Counted from the stretch's first letter, positions 35,202 to 44,632 are shown. The stretch: 64,000 bases of DNA from Lautropia dentalis (GCF_003892345.1 NZ_RRUE01000002.1:939655-1003654), one strand, 5' to 3'. The notes: generated by a model not told the origin, from the sequence alone. Numbers and translations: made by a program.

Positions 35202-36117
35202 CCTCCTCCTCCCAACCATACCAGACCGGGTTTGCCAGGCCCTGGACGAGGAAGTCCACCAGCCGGCGGACCTTCACCGGCAGCAGCTTGCGGGTGGGGT
35301 AGAGCACATAGATGTTGCGCTCGCCGGTCTGGTACTGCGACAGGATCTGCACCAGCCGGCCATCGCGCAGTTCCTGGTGCACCATGAAGTCCGGCTGCAG
35401 GGCAATGCCCTGGCCATCCAGGGCGGCCTGCTGGCAGGTGTCGCCGTTGTTGGCAAAGAGCCGGGTATTGATGCGCACGGTCTCGCGGCCATCCGGGCCG
35501 TCGAAGCTCCATTCGCCGGTACGGGTGGGGTAGGTGTAGCTGTACAGGATGGTCTCGTGGTGGGCGAGGTCCTGCAGTGTGCGGGGTGTGCCGTGCAGTC
35601 GCAGGTATTCGGGCGAGGCGCACATTACCAGCCGCGTGCTGGCCAGTCGCCGGCTGATCAGGGCCGAATCGTTCAGGATGCCTACCCGTACGGCCATGTC
35701 GTAGCCTTCCTCGACCAGGTCCACCATCCGGTCCGACAGCACCACGTCCAGCTGTACCTGCGGGTTCTCGGCCAGAAAGCGCCCCCAGAGCGGCGCCAGA
35801 TGCAGGTTGCCGAAGGTGTAGGGCACGCACACCCGCAGCCGTCCGTAGGCCTCGCCGCTGCGTGAGCGGATTTCCGATTCGGCCTCGTGAATGGCCGCCA
35901 GCACTTCCTTGCAGCGTTCGAAATAGCGCTGGCCCTCGGTGGTGAGCGACAGCCGCCGCGTGGTGCGTTGCAGCAACCGGGTTTCCAGATGCTGTTCCAG
36001 CTCGGCCACGTGGCGCGAGACGGCGGCCTTGGAGATGCCCAGGGCCGACATGGCCCTGACGAAGCTGCCGGCCTCGACCACGGCCACGAAGGTCGACATT
36101 GCCTGAATCTTGTCCAT
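35152..36117 (-). CDS. LysR-family transcriptional regulator
   Basis: A 321-residue LysR regulator. The N-terminal HTH is MSTFVAVVEAGSFVRAMSALGISKAAVSRHVAELE, followed by the helix LLQRTTRRLSLTTEG. The effector domain begins RLRVCVPYTFGNLHLAPLWGRFL and is of the CrgA/DsdC-like type common in Burkholderiales. It is divergent from metQ (240 bp apart) and its 3' end runs 50 bp into the convergent purine permease gene. Its target is unknown; LysR proteins often control the divergent neighbour. Confidence 0.9.
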   Translation of the reverse strand: MDKIQAMSTFVAVVEAGSFVRAMSALGISKAAVSRHVAELEQHLETRLLQRTTRRLSLTTEGQRYFERCKEVLAAIHEAESEIRSRSGEAYGRLRVCVPYTFGNLHLAPLWGRFLAENPQVQLDVVLSDRMVDLVEEGYDMAVRVGILNDSALISRRLASTRLVMCASPEYLRLHGTPRTLQDLAHHETILYSYTYPTRTGEWSFDGPDGRETVRINTRLFANNGDTCQQAALDGQGIALQPDFMVHQELRDGRLVQILSQYQTGERNIYVLYPTRKLLPVKVRRLVDFLVQGLANPVWYGWEEEVNARPATQSAARTDLR

Positions 36118-36161
36118 TTCGATCAGGGAAGAAGGGTTGTATTCCGGGCTGATTGATCTGA

Positions 36162-36173
36162 ATCATATGTGAT
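36162..36173. promoter_or_regulatory. Possible LysR-type operator between lysR and metQ
   Basis: ATCATATGTGAT is a short dyad in an AT-rich stretch of the divergent spacer. The position fits an autoregulatory LysR site, but the match is weak. Confidence 0.25.
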
Positions 36174-36357
36174 ATCTGCATGATCGTAGGTAAACTGTGT
36201 CGTATGGCAAGACATTGCCCTTATGACGGGCTTGCATAAAGGGGACGAACGGTGCCAGTATGTCGGCCGTTGCTGCGCCGGGCGGCCAGGCAGGATCGCT
36301 GCCGTGCCGGTGTCCCTGTGTCCGGTTTTCTTCCGGTCTCCTTTCGGAACACCTCTC

Positions 36358-37152
36358 ATGATCAAGAAACTTGCCCGTCGTCTGACGGCCGTTGCCGTTC
36401 TCTCCCTGGCCGCTGCCGGGGTTCATGCCGAAACCCTGTCCGTGGCCGCCACGCCCGTGCCGCACGCCGAGCTGCTCGACTTCGTCAAGCCCAAACTGAA
36501 GGCCGAAGGCATCGACCTGAAGGTGCGCGTGTTCAACGACTACGTGCAGCCCATCCAGGCCACCGTCGACAAGGCCGTGGACGCCAACTTCTTCCTGCAC
36601 AAGCCGTATCTGGACAGCTTCAACAAGGAACACCACACCGACATCGTGCTGGTGCCGGATGCGGCCGTGCACGTCGAGCCCTTCGGCCTGTACTCGCGCA
36701 AGGTCAAGAGCCTGGCCGATGTGAAGAACGGCGCTACCGTGGTGCTGCCCAACGACCCGTCCAACGGGGGCCGTGCCCTGCTGCTGCTGCAGAAGGCCGG
36801 TCTGATCAAGCTGAAGAACCCGGACAACATCCTGTCCACCTCGCGTGACCTGGCCGAGAACCCGAAGAAGCTGCGCTTCCGTGAACTGGATGCCGCCTTC
36901 CTGCCGCGTGCGCTGGATGATGCCGATCTGGCGCTGATCAACACCAACTATGCGCTGGCCGCCGGTCTGCAGCCCAACAAGGATGCGCTGGTGCTGGAGG
37001 GCGCCGATTCGCCCTATGCCAACATCGTCACGGCCCGCCCCGACAACGCGAAGTCGCCGGCCATCGCCAAGCTGATGAAGGCGCTGCGCTCCGACGACGT
37101 GAAGAAATTCATCGAAGAGAAGTACAAGGGCGCCATCGTGCCGGCGTTCTGA
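36358..37152 (+). CDS. metQ: MetQ/NlpA-family substrate-binding protein, orphan
   Basis: A 264-residue periplasmic binding protein. The signal peptide MIKKLARRLTAVAVLSLAAA ends in VHA, a signal peptidase I site; the lipobox usual in MetQ is absent. The mature part ETLSVAATPVPHAELLDFVKPKL, FNDYVQPIQATVDKAVDANFFLHKPYLD and VLPNDPSNGGRALLLLQKAGLI is clearly MetQ-like. It would bind methionine or a related amino acid for a MetNI importer, but no metN or metI is in the window. The start is set by the signal peptide. Confidence 0.88.
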   Translation: MIKKLARRLTAVAVLSLAAAGVHAETLSVAATPVPHAELLDFVKPKLKAEGIDLKVRVFNDYVQPIQATVDKAVDANFFLHKPYLDSFNKEHHTDIVLVPDAAVHVEPFGLYSRKVKSLADVKNGATVVLPNDPSNGGRALLLLQKAGLIKLKNPDNILSTSRDLAENPKKLRFRELDAAFLPRALDDADLALINTNYALAAGLQPNKDALVLEGADSPYANIVTARPDNAKSPAIAKLMKALRSDDVKKFIEEKYKGAIVPAF

Positions 37153-37497
37153 TTCGCCATCTGTCTCCGGCCTGGGAACCCTCTGCAAAAGTCCTGCGGC
37201 ACTTTGATTCCCATGCCCGGGCGATCCAGTGCGTTGCCATTTGTCGCCAATAGCGCTGCTATTGCCGACAAATGGCGCCTTCTGGCTCATCCCGATCCTG
37301 GGTTCGAAGCGCTCGCAGACTTTTGCAGAGGGTCCCTGGAAAAAGCGCGGCAATCCTGTCATGGGAGCCGCGCTTTTTCATGGAGGCCGCGCTTTTTTGC
37401 GGGGTGCCCGGTGGGGCTCTGCCACCTGCAACGGAACCGTGATCCCCTGTCGGGCGCAGGGGCTGTCGGATGCAGGAAGCTGTCGGGCGCAGGAGGA
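37153..37497. other. Intergenic gap between metQ and corA
   Basis: About 345 bp with no gene. Nearly half is a large imperfect hairpin (37174-37336). The rest, 37337-37497, is GC-rich with short repeats of CGCGCTTTTT and GTCGGGCGCAGG but no clear signal. Confidence 0.6.
37174..37336. mobile_element. 163-bp long hairpin resembling a MITE
   Basis: The two arms, about 80 bp each, are imperfect reverse complements. The ends are near-perfect (GGGA(A)CCCTCTGCAAAAGT on the left and its complement on the right), and the centre is a 19-bp inverted repeat with one mismatch (37236-37276, GCCATTTGTCG...CAATAGC) around a GCT loop. The middle of the arms is more diverged. It has no coding capacity. Terminal inverted repeats of this kind suggest a non-autonomous IS derivative; a bidirectional terminator is the alternative. 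No target-site duplication was identified. Confidence 0.55.
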
Positions 37498-38475
37498 CTA
37501 CAGCCACCCGACCTTGCGGAAGCGGCGGTACAGGATCAGCCCGATGGCGGCCATCAGCAGCAGGGCCATCGGGTAGCCCAGCGGCCACTTCAGCTCCGGC
37601 ATGTTCTCGAAGTTCATGCCCCAGATGCCGGCCAGGGTGGTCATCATGGCGAAGATGGCGGCCCAGGCCGCCAGTTTCTTGCTCACCTCGCTCTGTTCGA
37701 GGCCGATCAGCGACATGTTCACCTGCATGGCCATCAGGATACCGTCGCGCACGTTGTCCAGCGACTGGCCGATCCGCTGCAGGTGGTCGTGCACATCGCG
37801 GAAGTAGTCCTGCAGCCCGTCGCCGCGGTGCGACTGGTGGCGCGCATACTGCCGCACGAATACCTCGTCCCGCACCGTCGGCACGGTCGGCAGTGCATGC
37901 CGCAGCTCTGTCACGTCCTGCTTCATCGAATGCAGGCGCAGCATCATCTCCCGGGTGGGCTGCTTGTGGAAAATCTCGGTTTCGATGGCCTCCAGCTGGT
38001 CTTCCAGTCCGTCGGCCACCGGCATGAAGCGGTCCACCACCGCATCGGCCAGAGCGTACAGCACGAAGGCGGCACCCTGCTTCATCAGCTCCGGTTCGCG
38101 CTCGGCCCGGGTGCGTACATCGGCAAAGCCGCGCCTGACGCCATTGCGGACCGACAGCAGAAAGTGCTGGTTCATGAAGACATACAGATCCCCGTAATGG
38201 ATCTCGCCCCCGTCCTGCTCGACCACCTTCAGCGAGATGAACAGCAGCCCGTGATACTCCTCCGCTTTTGGGCGCTGGCCGCCATGCAGCGTGTCTTCCA
38301 CGGCCAGCTCGGGCAGGTCGAAGATCTCCTGCATCATCAGGACCTCGGCGGGCTCCGGGTCCTTCAGGGCTACCCAGGTAAAAAGGTCGGGATTACGCAG
38401 GGCGTTCGGCAGGGCCGAGACATCGATGTCGGCCAGGCGCTTGCCGTCCTGGTAGGTGGTGCACTGGATGATCAT
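37498..38475 (-). CDS. corA: CorA-family magnesium/cobalt transporter
   Basis: A 325-residue CorA. The cytoplasmic N-terminal domain is followed by the long stalk helix (LEDQLEAIETEIFH...) and two C-terminal membrane helices. The selectivity motif GMN is in LAGIWGMNFENMPELKWPLGYP, and the chain ends in the basic RRFRKVGWL. It forms a pentameric Mg2+ channel in the inner membrane. No strong Shine-Dalgarno is seen; the ATG at 38475 gives normal length. Confidence 0.93.
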   Translation of the reverse strand: MIIQCTTYQDGKRLADIDVSALPNALRNPDLFTWVALKDPEPAEVLMMQEIFDLPELAVEDTLHGGQRPKAEEYHGLLFISLKVVEQDGGEIHYGDLYVFMNQHFLLSVRNGVRRGFADVRTRAEREPELMKQGAAFVLYALADAVVDRFMPVADGLEDQLEAIETEIFHKQPTREMMLRLHSMKQDVTELRHALPTVPTVRDEVFVRQYARHQSHRGDGLQDYFRDVHDHLQRIGQSLDNVRDGILMAMQVNMSLIGLEQSEVSKKLAAWAAIFAMMTTLAGIWGMNFENMPELKWPLGYPMALLLMAAIGLILYRRFRKVGWL

Positions 38476-39027
38476 GGGGCAGGGGGCGTCGTGGAAAGCC
38501 AGCAGGTATTATTATGAATATCGTGCCTGAAACGTGAGGGTATCGCCCCCGAGGCGGGTGCTTATCATTCCCAATTGCAAAACAGTGTTTGCGACTGTCG
38601 GCCGGACGCCGGGTTTGCCGCATCCGGTGGCAGGCGGTTTGAGCGATACCTCAAGAATCGCATATCATTATTCAATGGTTCCGGGTAGAGCGTGTCATGG
38701 ATCCATCCATTCGTCCCCCCGCAGGCCCCGAATGAGTCCCTGACACGCGCCATCCGGAGTACAGGAAGGGTCTGGTTTATCCCGCAACGGCCCGTTGCCG
38801 GGGTGCGGCCGGGGCTGTGGTGCCCCGGTTCAGCACGGTGGCCGTAGGCAGGACCGGCCTGCGGGAGACACCTGTCCGTGCCGGTGCTTCGCTGGGCGCC
38901 GGCTCCGTGCCGTACCGGATGGCTCCGGGGCCATCTGCCAGATTCCTTCATCCTGCCCGTGCCGGCTTCCGGCATGTTGCATCTACCGTTCAGATCGCCC
39001 CAGGGGCGCTTGAGACCTATTTCCGGC
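38476..39027. other. Intergenic gap between corA and cyoA
   Basis: About 550 bp with no credible gene. It contains two inverted copies of the dispersed repeat (38690-38752). AT-rich patches at about 38505-38522 and 38655-38680 are candidate promoters for corA and cyo respectively. Confidence 0.5.
38690..38752. repeat. Dispersed intergenic repeat, copies 4 and 5 as an inverted pair
   Basis: The left copy reads GCGTGTCATGGATCCATCCA; the right copy, on the other strand, reads GCGTGTCAGGGACTCATTCG. Head-out pairing makes a stem-loop of about 60 bp. This shows that the element can occur as an inverted pair. Confidence 0.75.
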
Positions 39028-40125
39028 ATGAAAACCGCTTCCCGCCTACGTTCCCTGATCCTGCTGGCCTCTGCCGCGCTGATGGCAGGCTGCAACCAGC
39101 TGACCGTGCTCCGGCCCTCCGGCTACATTGCCGAGCAGGAGAAGGACCTGGTCCTGCTGGCCACCTATCTGATGCTGATCGTCATCATCCCGGTCATCTT
39201 CCTGACGCTCTTCTTTGCCTGGCGCTACCGCGAGAAGAACGTCAATGCCACCTACGATCCCACCTTCACCCACTCCAACAAGCTGGAAGTGGTGCTGTGG
39301 TCCATCCCCATCATCATCATCCTTATCCTGGCCTACATCACGTACGTCACCTCGCACTCGCTCGATCCCTTCCGTCCGCTCGAGAAAATCGACGAGAACC
39401 GCCCGGTGGCCGCCGGTGTCGAGCCGCTGGAAGTGCAGGTGGTGGCCATGGACTGGAAGTGGCTCTTCATCTATCCGAAGGAAGGCATCGCCCTGGTCAA
39501 CGAGATGGCCGCGCCGGTCGACCGTCCCATCCGCTTCAAGATGACGGCCACCTCGGTGATGAACACCTTCTACATTCCTGCCCTGGCCGGCATGATCTAC
39601 GTGATGCCGGGCATGGAAAGCCAGCTCAATGCGGTCATCAACAAGCCGGGTGACTACATGGGCCTGTCGGGCAACTACTCCGGTGCGGGCTTTTCGGGCA
39701 TGAAGTTCAACTTCAAGGGCCTGGAGCAGAAGGATTACGACGCCTGGGTCGAGAAGGTGCGCAGCAGTGGCGGCGCCCAGCTCACCCGCGCCGACTACCT
39801 GCAGCTGGCCAAACCCAGCGCCAACGAGAAGGTGCGTGAGTACGCCAGTGTCGATCCTGGCCTGTACGAACGGGTGCGCCTGCGCTGCGTCGAGGCCGAC
39901 CGGATGTGCTCCGACATGATCATGGCCATCGATGCCCAGGGCGGTCTGGGACGTCTGGGCGTGGACGGCGTGGTCACCGAGGCCATCAACGAGCCGGCTC
40001 ACCGCGGCGAGATCCAGGTCTTCCGCTCCTACGTGTCCGAGGCCCTGTGCGCCCCGGCCGTCCGTACCACCGACCTGCAGGCCAGCAGCCCCATCCCGCT
40101 GTCCGTGCCGACCAGCGTCCAGTAA
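39028..40125 (+). CDS. cyoA: Cytochrome bo3 ubiquinol oxidase subunit II
   Basis: A 365-residue lipoprotein subunit (E. coli 315). The signal peptide MKTASRLRSLILLASAALMAGC has the acylated cysteine at 22. Two membrane helices follow (VLLATYLMLIVIIPVIFLTLFFAW and EVVLWSIPIIIILILAYITYV). The cupredoxin domain has VMNTFYIPALAGMIYVMPGM and NYSGAGFSGMKF; the CuA cysteines are absent, so this is a quinol oxidase and not a cytochrome c oxidase. The C terminus is longer than in E. coli. It heads cyoABCD. Confidence 0.95.
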   Translation: MKTASRLRSLILLASAALMAGCNQLTVLRPSGYIAEQEKDLVLLATYLMLIVIIPVIFLTLFFAWRYREKNVNATYDPTFTHSNKLEVVLWSIPIIIILILAYITYVTSHSLDPFRPLEKIDENRPVAAGVEPLEVQVVAMDWKWLFIYPKEGIALVNEMAAPVDRPIRFKMTATSVMNTFYIPALAGMIYVMPGMESQLNAVINKPGDYMGLSGNYSGAGFSGMKFNFKGLEQKDYDAWVEKVRSSGGAQLTRADYLQLAKPSANEKVREYASVDPGLYERVRLRCVEADRMCSDMIMAIDAQGGLGRLGVDGVVTEAINEPAHRGEIQVFRSYVSEALCAPAVRTTDLQASSPIPLSVPTSVQ

Positions 40126-40143
40126 CCGCTACATCCTGATCCG

Positions 40144-40166
40144 GCTGCCGGCCCCGTGCCGGCAGC
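40144..40166 (+). terminator. Strong hairpin between cyoA and cyoB
   Basis: GCTGCCGGC-CCCGT-GCCGGCAGC is a perfect 9-bp stem followed by CCTGTTTTC. It looks like a partial terminator or an mRNA-stabilising stem that would set the cyoA:cyoBCD ratio. Confidence 0.5.
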
Positions 40167-40228
40167 GCCTGTTTTCATAACTGATACCCGGCGTCGCCGG
40201 CGCCTGGGCAACCCTTGCCAGAAACCCG

Positions 40229-42232
40229 ATGTTCGATCAATCCGACCCCTCCAAACTGCTCCTGGGACGCCTGTCCTGGGAGGCCATCCCGCTTCACGAA
40301 CCCATCCTGATCTTCACGTTCCTAGCCGTGGCCGTCGGTGGCCTGGCCGTCGTGGGCGGGATGACCTATTTCAAAATGTGGGGCCCGTTCTGGCGCAACT
40401 GGGTCACCTCGGTCGACCACAAGAAGATCGGCATCATGTACATCGTGCTGGGCATCATCATGCTGCTGCGCGGTTTTGCCGATGCGCTGATGATGCGTCT
40501 GCAGCAGGCCATGGCCTTCGGTGACAACCTGGGCTACCTGCCGCCGCACCACTACGACCAGATCTTCACCGCCCACGGCGTGATCATGATCTTCTTCGTG
40601 GCCATGCCGCTGGTCACGGGCTTCATGAACTACATCGTGCCGCTGCAGATCGGTGCGCGCGACGTGGCCTTCCCGTTCCTGAACAACTTCAGCTTCTGGA
40701 TGACCGCCTTCGGCGCCGTGCTGGTGATGCTGTCGCTGTTCATCGGCGAGTTCGCCAAGGCCGGCTGGCTGGCCTATCCGCCGCTGTCGGGCATCGAATA
40801 CAGTCCCGACGTGGGGATGGACTATTACATATGGGCATTGCAGATAGCCGGGGTCGGAACCACGCTCTCTGCGGTGAACCTGATCGTCACCATCCTCAAG
40901 ATGCGCTGCCCCGGCATGAACCTCATGAAAATGCCGGTGTTCACCTGGACGGCCCTCTGCGCCAACATCCTGATCACGGTCATCTTCCCGGCGCTGACGG
41001 CCTCGCTGTTCATGCTGTCGCTCGACCGCTATCTGGGCACGCACTTCTTCACGAACGATCTGGGCGGCAACGCCATGATGTACGTGAACCTGATCTGGAT
41101 CTGGGGTCACCCCGAGGTCTATGTGCTGGTGCTGCCCTCCTTCGGCATCTATTCCGAAGTCACGGCCACCTTCTGCCGCAAGCGCCTGTTCGGCTACACC
41201 TCCATGGTGTATGCCACCAGCTGCATCATGATCCTGTCGTACCTGGTGTGGCTGCACCACTTCTTCACGATGGGCTCGGGCGCCAGCGTCAACACCTTCT
41301 TCGGCATCTCGACGATGATCATCTCCATCCCGACGGGAGCCAAGATCTTCAACTGGCTGTTCACCATGTACCGCGGCCGCATCCGCTTCGAAGTGCCGAT
41401 GATGTGGGTGGTGGGCTTCATGGTGGTGTTCGTCGTCGGTGGCATGACCGGCGTGCTGCTGGCCGTGCCGGCAGCCGACTTCGTGCTGCACAACAGCCTC
41501 TTTCTCATCGCCCACTTCCACAACGTGATTCTGGGTGGCGTGGTCTATGCCATGCTGGCCGGCATCGCCTACTGGTTCCCGAAAGCCTTCGGCTACCGCC
41601 TGATCCCGTTCTGGGGCAAGCTGTCGTTCTGGTGCTGGTTCTTCGGCTTCTGGCTGGCCTTCACCCCGATCTACATCGTGGGCCTGGCCGGTCTGACCCG
41701 TCGCGTCAGCCACTTCGACGATCCGTCGCTGCAGATCTACTTCATCATCGCCGCCATCGGCGTGGGCATCATCCTGATCGGCATCCTGTCGTTCATCGCC
41801 CAGCTCGTCTTCAGCTTCATCCACCGCGACAAGCTGCGTGACGAAACCGGCGATCCGTGGGATGGCCGCACGCTGGAATGGTCCACCTCGTCGCCCCCGC
41901 CGGACTACAACTTCGCGTTCACCCCGGTGGTGCATGACATCGACGCCTGGTGGGACATGAAGGAGCACGGCTACAAGCGGCCCACGGGTGGTTTCATCCC
42001 CATCCACATGCCGAAGAACACCGCGGCCGGCTTCACCATCGCGGCGCTTTCCGGTGCACTGGGCTTCTGCCTGATCTGGCACATGTGGCTGTTTGCCGGC
42101 GTGTCCTTCGTGGCGATGCTGGCGGCCATCATCATCCACACCTTCAACTACAAGCGGGACTTCTACATTCCGGCTGCCCAGGTCGAACGGACCGAAGCCG
42201 CCCGGACCCGCATCCTGGCTGCCAATGCCTGA
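40229..42232 (+). CDS. cyoB: Cytochrome bo3 ubiquinol oxidase subunit I
   Basis: A 667-residue haem-copper oxidase core (E. coli 663) with about 15 helices. Motifs: low-spin haem histidine in [14 protein letters not shown], the CuB/His-Tyr motif [22 protein letters not shown], the two CuB histidines in [12 protein letters not shown], and haem ligands in [14 protein letters not shown]. It reduces O2 and pumps protons. It lies 103 bp after cyoA with a hairpin between. Confidence 0.97.
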   Translation: MFDQSDPSKLLLGRLSWEAIPLHEPILIFTFLAVAVGGLAVVGGMTYFKMWGPFWRNWVTSVDHKKIGIMYIVLGIIMLLRGFADALMMRLQQAMAFGDNLGYLPPHHYDQIFTAHGVIMIFFVAMPLVTGFMNYIVPLQIGARDVAFPFLNNFSFWMTAFGAVLVMLSLFIGEFAKAGWLAYPPLSGIEYSPDVGMDYYIWALQIAGVGTTLSAVNLIVTILKMRCPGMNLMKMPVFTWTALCANILITVIFPALTASLFMLSLDRYLGTHFFTNDLGGNAMMYVNLIWIWGHPEVYVLVLPSFGIYSEVTATFCRKRLFGYTSMVYATSCIMILSYLVWLHHFFTMGSGASVNTFFGISTMIISIPTGAKIFNWLFTMYRGRIRFEVPMMWVVGFMVVFVVGGMTGVLLAVPAADFVLHNSLFLIAHFHNVILGGVVYAMLAGIAYWFPKAFGYRLIPFWGKLSFWCWFFGFWLAFTPIYIVGLAGLTRRVSHFDDPSLQIYFIIAAIGVGIILIGILSFIAQLVFSFIHRDKLRDETGDPWDGRTLEWSTSSPPPDYNFAFTPVVHDIDAWWDMKEHGYKRPTGGFIPIHMPKNTAAGFTIAALSGALGFCLIWHMWLFAGVSFVAMLAAIIIHTFNYKRDFYIPAAQVERTEAARTRILAANA

Positions 42233-42271
42233 TCATCCCCAACACATGACACGGACCTGGCAAAACCAAGC

Positions 42272-42904
42272 ATGAGTGCAACCCTGACCCAAAAGGGCCC
42301 GGCCGAGGCCGGTGCCCGCCAGTACTACCTGACGGAAGAGCATCATCCCGAGAACGGGACGATGCTGGGCTTCTGGATCTACCTGATGAGCGACCTGCTC
42401 ATCTTCGCCTGTCTTTTCGCCACCTACGGGGTGCTGGGCAGGAACTATGCCGCCGGCGTGTCCGGGCGCGATATCTTCGACCTGAAGCTGGTTGCGCTCA
42501 ACACCGCCATGCTGCTGTTCTCGTCCATCACCTACGGCTACGCCGTGATTTCCATGCAGGAAGAGAAGCTGGGCGGCACGCTGCGCTGGCTGGGCCTGAC
42601 CGCGCTGTTCGGTCTGGGCTTCCTGTGCATCGAGATCTACGAGTTCCACCACATGATCGAGCATGGCGCCAGCCCGCAGCGCAGCGCCTTCCTGTCGTCG
42701 TTCTTCGGCCTGGTGGGCACCCACGGGCTGCACGTCACCTTCGGCCTGGTCTGGCTGGTGACGCTGATGGTCCAGCTGGGCAAGCACGGCCTGACCACCG
42801 CCAACCGGCGCCGCGTCATGTGCCTGTCGATGTTCTGGCACTTCCTGGACGTGGTCTGGGTGGCTGTCTTCTCCTTTGTCTACCTGGTGGGATCCCTGTC
42901 ATGA
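42272..42904 (+). CDS. cyoC: Cytochrome bo3 ubiquinol oxidase subunit III
   Basis: A 210-residue inner-membrane subunit with five helices: GFWIYLMSDLLIFACLFATYGVL, LNTAMLLFSSITYGYAVI, FLCIEIYEFHHMIEHGASPQRSAFLSSFFGLVGTHGLHVTFGLVW and FWHFLDVVWVAVFSFVYLVGSL. It stabilises subunit I. Its stop overlaps the cyoD start (ATGA). Confidence 0.96.
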   Translation: MSATLTQKGPAEAGARQYYLTEEHHPENGTMLGFWIYLMSDLLIFACLFATYGVLGRNYAAGVSGRDIFDLKLVALNTAMLLFSSITYGYAVISMQEEKLGGTLRWLGLTALFGLGFLCIEIYEFHHMIEHGASPQRSAFLSSFFGLVGTHGLHVTFGLVWLVTLMVQLGKHGLTTANRRRVMCLSMFWHFLDVVWVAVFSFVYLVGSLS

Positions 42905-43311
42905 GCGCACACTCGCACAACACGGGCCATGCTCCGGCAGGCCATCACGGCCACGGCGACCATGGCCATCACGAAGAATTTCCGCACGTCACCCGCAAGG
43001 AGTACAACACCGGCTTCATCCTGTCGGTGATTCTCACCGCCATCCCCTTCGGGCTGGTGATGAGCGGGGCCATCGAAAACCCCGATGTCGCGGCCATGGT
43101 CGTGATGGGCTTCGGTGCCGTGCAGATCATCGTGCACATGGTGTATTTCCTGCACATGAACCGCAAGGCCCAGGGGGGCTGGACCTTCCTGGCCTTCGTG
43201 TTCACCGCCATTCTGCTGGCCATCACGCTGGTGGGTTCGCTGTGGGTCATGTACCACCTGAACTACAACCTGATGCCCGCCACCAACCACAACCTGCGTA
43301 TCGCTCCCTGA
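42901..43311 (+). CDS. cyoD: Cytochrome bo3 ubiquinol oxidase subunit IV
   Basis: A 136-residue subunit with three membrane helices. The N terminus is unusually His-rich (MSAHSHNTGHAPAGHHGHGD, then HGHHEEFPH); E. coli CyoD is shorter here. FGAVQIIVHMVYFLHMNRKAQGGW is family-typical. The ATG lies inside the cyoC stop, so translation is coupled. No cyoE (haem O synthase) follows. Confidence 0.93.
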   Translation: MSAHSHNTGHAPAGHHGHGDHGHHEEFPHVTRKEYNTGFILSVILTAIPFGLVMSGAIENPDVAAMVVMGFGAVQIIVHMVYFLHMNRKAQGGWTFLAFVFTAILLAITLVGSLWVMYHLNYNLMPATNHNLRIAP

Positions 43312-43378
43312 GCGCGGGTTCCTGTGACCGGTGCCGTTTGGTCTGCGTGCATGGCCAGGCATCGGTCAAGGGGAGGGG

Positions 43379-44434
43379 ATGCTTTCCCTCCCCGGCGCAG
43401 ATTTCCGGATGTCCAACATGCCCGATACCGAAAGAGACGCATCGAATGCATCACGCCCCGAAGGCCGCCCTGCGCGGCCTTTGGCGTCTTCACCGGTGGC
43501 ACGCGCCGTGGTGGCCGTGCTGCTGCTGGGGCTGTTCATCCTGTTCGTTTCGCTGGGCACCTGGCAGGTCGAGCGGCGTGCGTGGAAGCTAGACCTGATC
43601 GCCCGTGTCGATGCGCGCATCCATGCGGCCCCGGTGCCCCTGCCGCCGCCGGCCGACTGGCCCGCCGTCAATCGTGATCACGATGAATACCGGCAGGTCC
43701 GCGTGCGCGGCACCTTCCTGCACCAGCACGAGGCCTTCGTGCAGGCCAGTACCGTGCTGGGCGCTGGCTACTGGGTGCTGACGCCGCTGCAGCTGGCCGA
43801 CGGTCACATCGTCTTCATCAACCGCGGCTTCGTGCCACCCGAGTACCGCGCCGTGGGCAAGCGCAACTTCGACCACCCGGAGGGACTGGTCGAGATCAGC
43901 GGCCTGATGCGCATGACCGAACCGAAGGGCGGCTTCCTGCGCGACAACAATCCGGCCGATGACCGCTGGTACTCGCGGGACGTGGCGGCCATTGCCGCCT
44001 CACGTCATCTCGATGGCGACACCTCTTCTGCAGCGGAGCATGTCAACGCCGGCCATGGTGATGCCCCTTCCGCGGCGGGTGGTGCTGGTGAAAGCAGCAT
44101 TGCCCCTGCCGGTACGACGCCCCGTGTTGCGCCGTTCTTCATCGACCAGGCCCTGCCGGTGCGGTCGCTGCCCAGCATGGATGCCCCGGTGGATGACACC
44201 GAACGCTGGCGTCCGCCCCCCGAGGGTAGCGACGAGCTGGCGCTGTCGCACTGGATGGCCTCACAGCGCAAACAGCTGCCCATGCCCGGCCTGACCGTGG
44301 TTTCGTTTGCCAACAGCCACCTCTCCTACATCTTCACCTGGTACAGCCTGGCCGCCCTGGTGGCCTTCGGTGCCTGGAAGATGCTGTGGGTGCCGCGGCG
44401 GGAGCGCCGCCATGCAGGGGAGGCGCAGGACTGA
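43379..44434 (+). CDS. SURF1-family oxidase assembly protein
   Basis: About 351 residues. Two membrane helices bracket a periplasmic domain: AVVAVLLLGLFILFVSLGTWQVERRAWK and SYIFTWYSLAALVAFGAWKMLW. DEYRQVRVRGTFLHQHEAFV and IVFINRGFVPPEYR are SURF1 hallmarks. SURF1 helps insert haem into haem-copper oxidases, and its place right after cyoD suggests service to this quinol oxidase. The loop before FFIDQALPV carries an Ala/Gly-rich insertion (about residues 210-250). The start is uncertain: ATG 43379 has a purine-rich GGGGAGGGG next to it, and ATGs at 43409 and 43418 are possible. Confidence 0.82.
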   Translation: MLSLPGADFRMSNMPDTERDASNASRPEGRPARPLASSPVARAVVAVLLLGLFILFVSLGTWQVERRAWKLDLIARVDARIHAAPVPLPPPADWPAVNRDHDEYRQVRVRGTFLHQHEAFVQASTVLGAGYWVLTPLQLADGHIVFINRGFVPPEYRAVGKRNFDHPEGLVEISGLMRMTEPKGGFLRDNNPADDRWYSRDVAAIAASRHLDGDTSSAAEHVNAGHGDAPSAAGGAGESSIAPAGTTPRVAPFFIDQALPVRSLPSMDAPVDDTERWRPPPEGSDELALSHWMASQRKQLPMPGLTVVSFANSHLSYIFTWYSLAALVAFGAWKMLWVPRRERRHAGEAQD

Positions 44435-44483
44435 TTCCGGGGGGCAGGTATCCGTCGCGCCGGTGCCTGGATGGCGAATCAGG

Positions 44484-44504
44484 GATTGCCCTGTCAGGGC
44501 AATC
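44484..44504 (+). terminator. Perfect hairpin after the SURF1 gene
   Basis: GATTGCCCT-GTC-AGGGCAATC has a 9-bp perfect stem 49 bases after the stop. It lacks a U-run. The CCCTGTCAGGG core equals the palindrome seen at 30433. Confidence 0.4.
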
Positions 44505-44573
44505 ACCAAGCAGAATGGATGGTTCCCATACGTTGAGCCGGGGTCAAAAGAAGCTACACTTTTGGCCGTACAG

Positions 44574-44608
44574 GGGAGCCATCCACCGGGCAGGATCCCG
44601 GGGCTCCC
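44574..44608 (+). promoter_or_regulatory. Two-part leader hairpin before the AGCS gene
   Basis: GGGAGCC pairs with GGCTCCC, and inside it CCGGG pairs with CCCGG, with a 5-base bulge on one side. It ends 12 bases before the GAGGAG ribosome site. It could be a leader control element; it does not look like a glycine riboswitch. Confidence 0.35.
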
Positions 44609-44632
44609 GCAACATCAGGCGAGGAGCGACCG

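Noticed and set aside
40322-42139. A 605-codon leftward frame antisense to cyoB
   Set aside because: His/Asp/Gln-rich antisense shadow of a highly conserved oxidase gene.
44435-44632. Glycine riboswitch before the AGCS symporter
   Set aside because: The tandem glycine-aptamer core sequences are not visible; only a simple hairpin is present.
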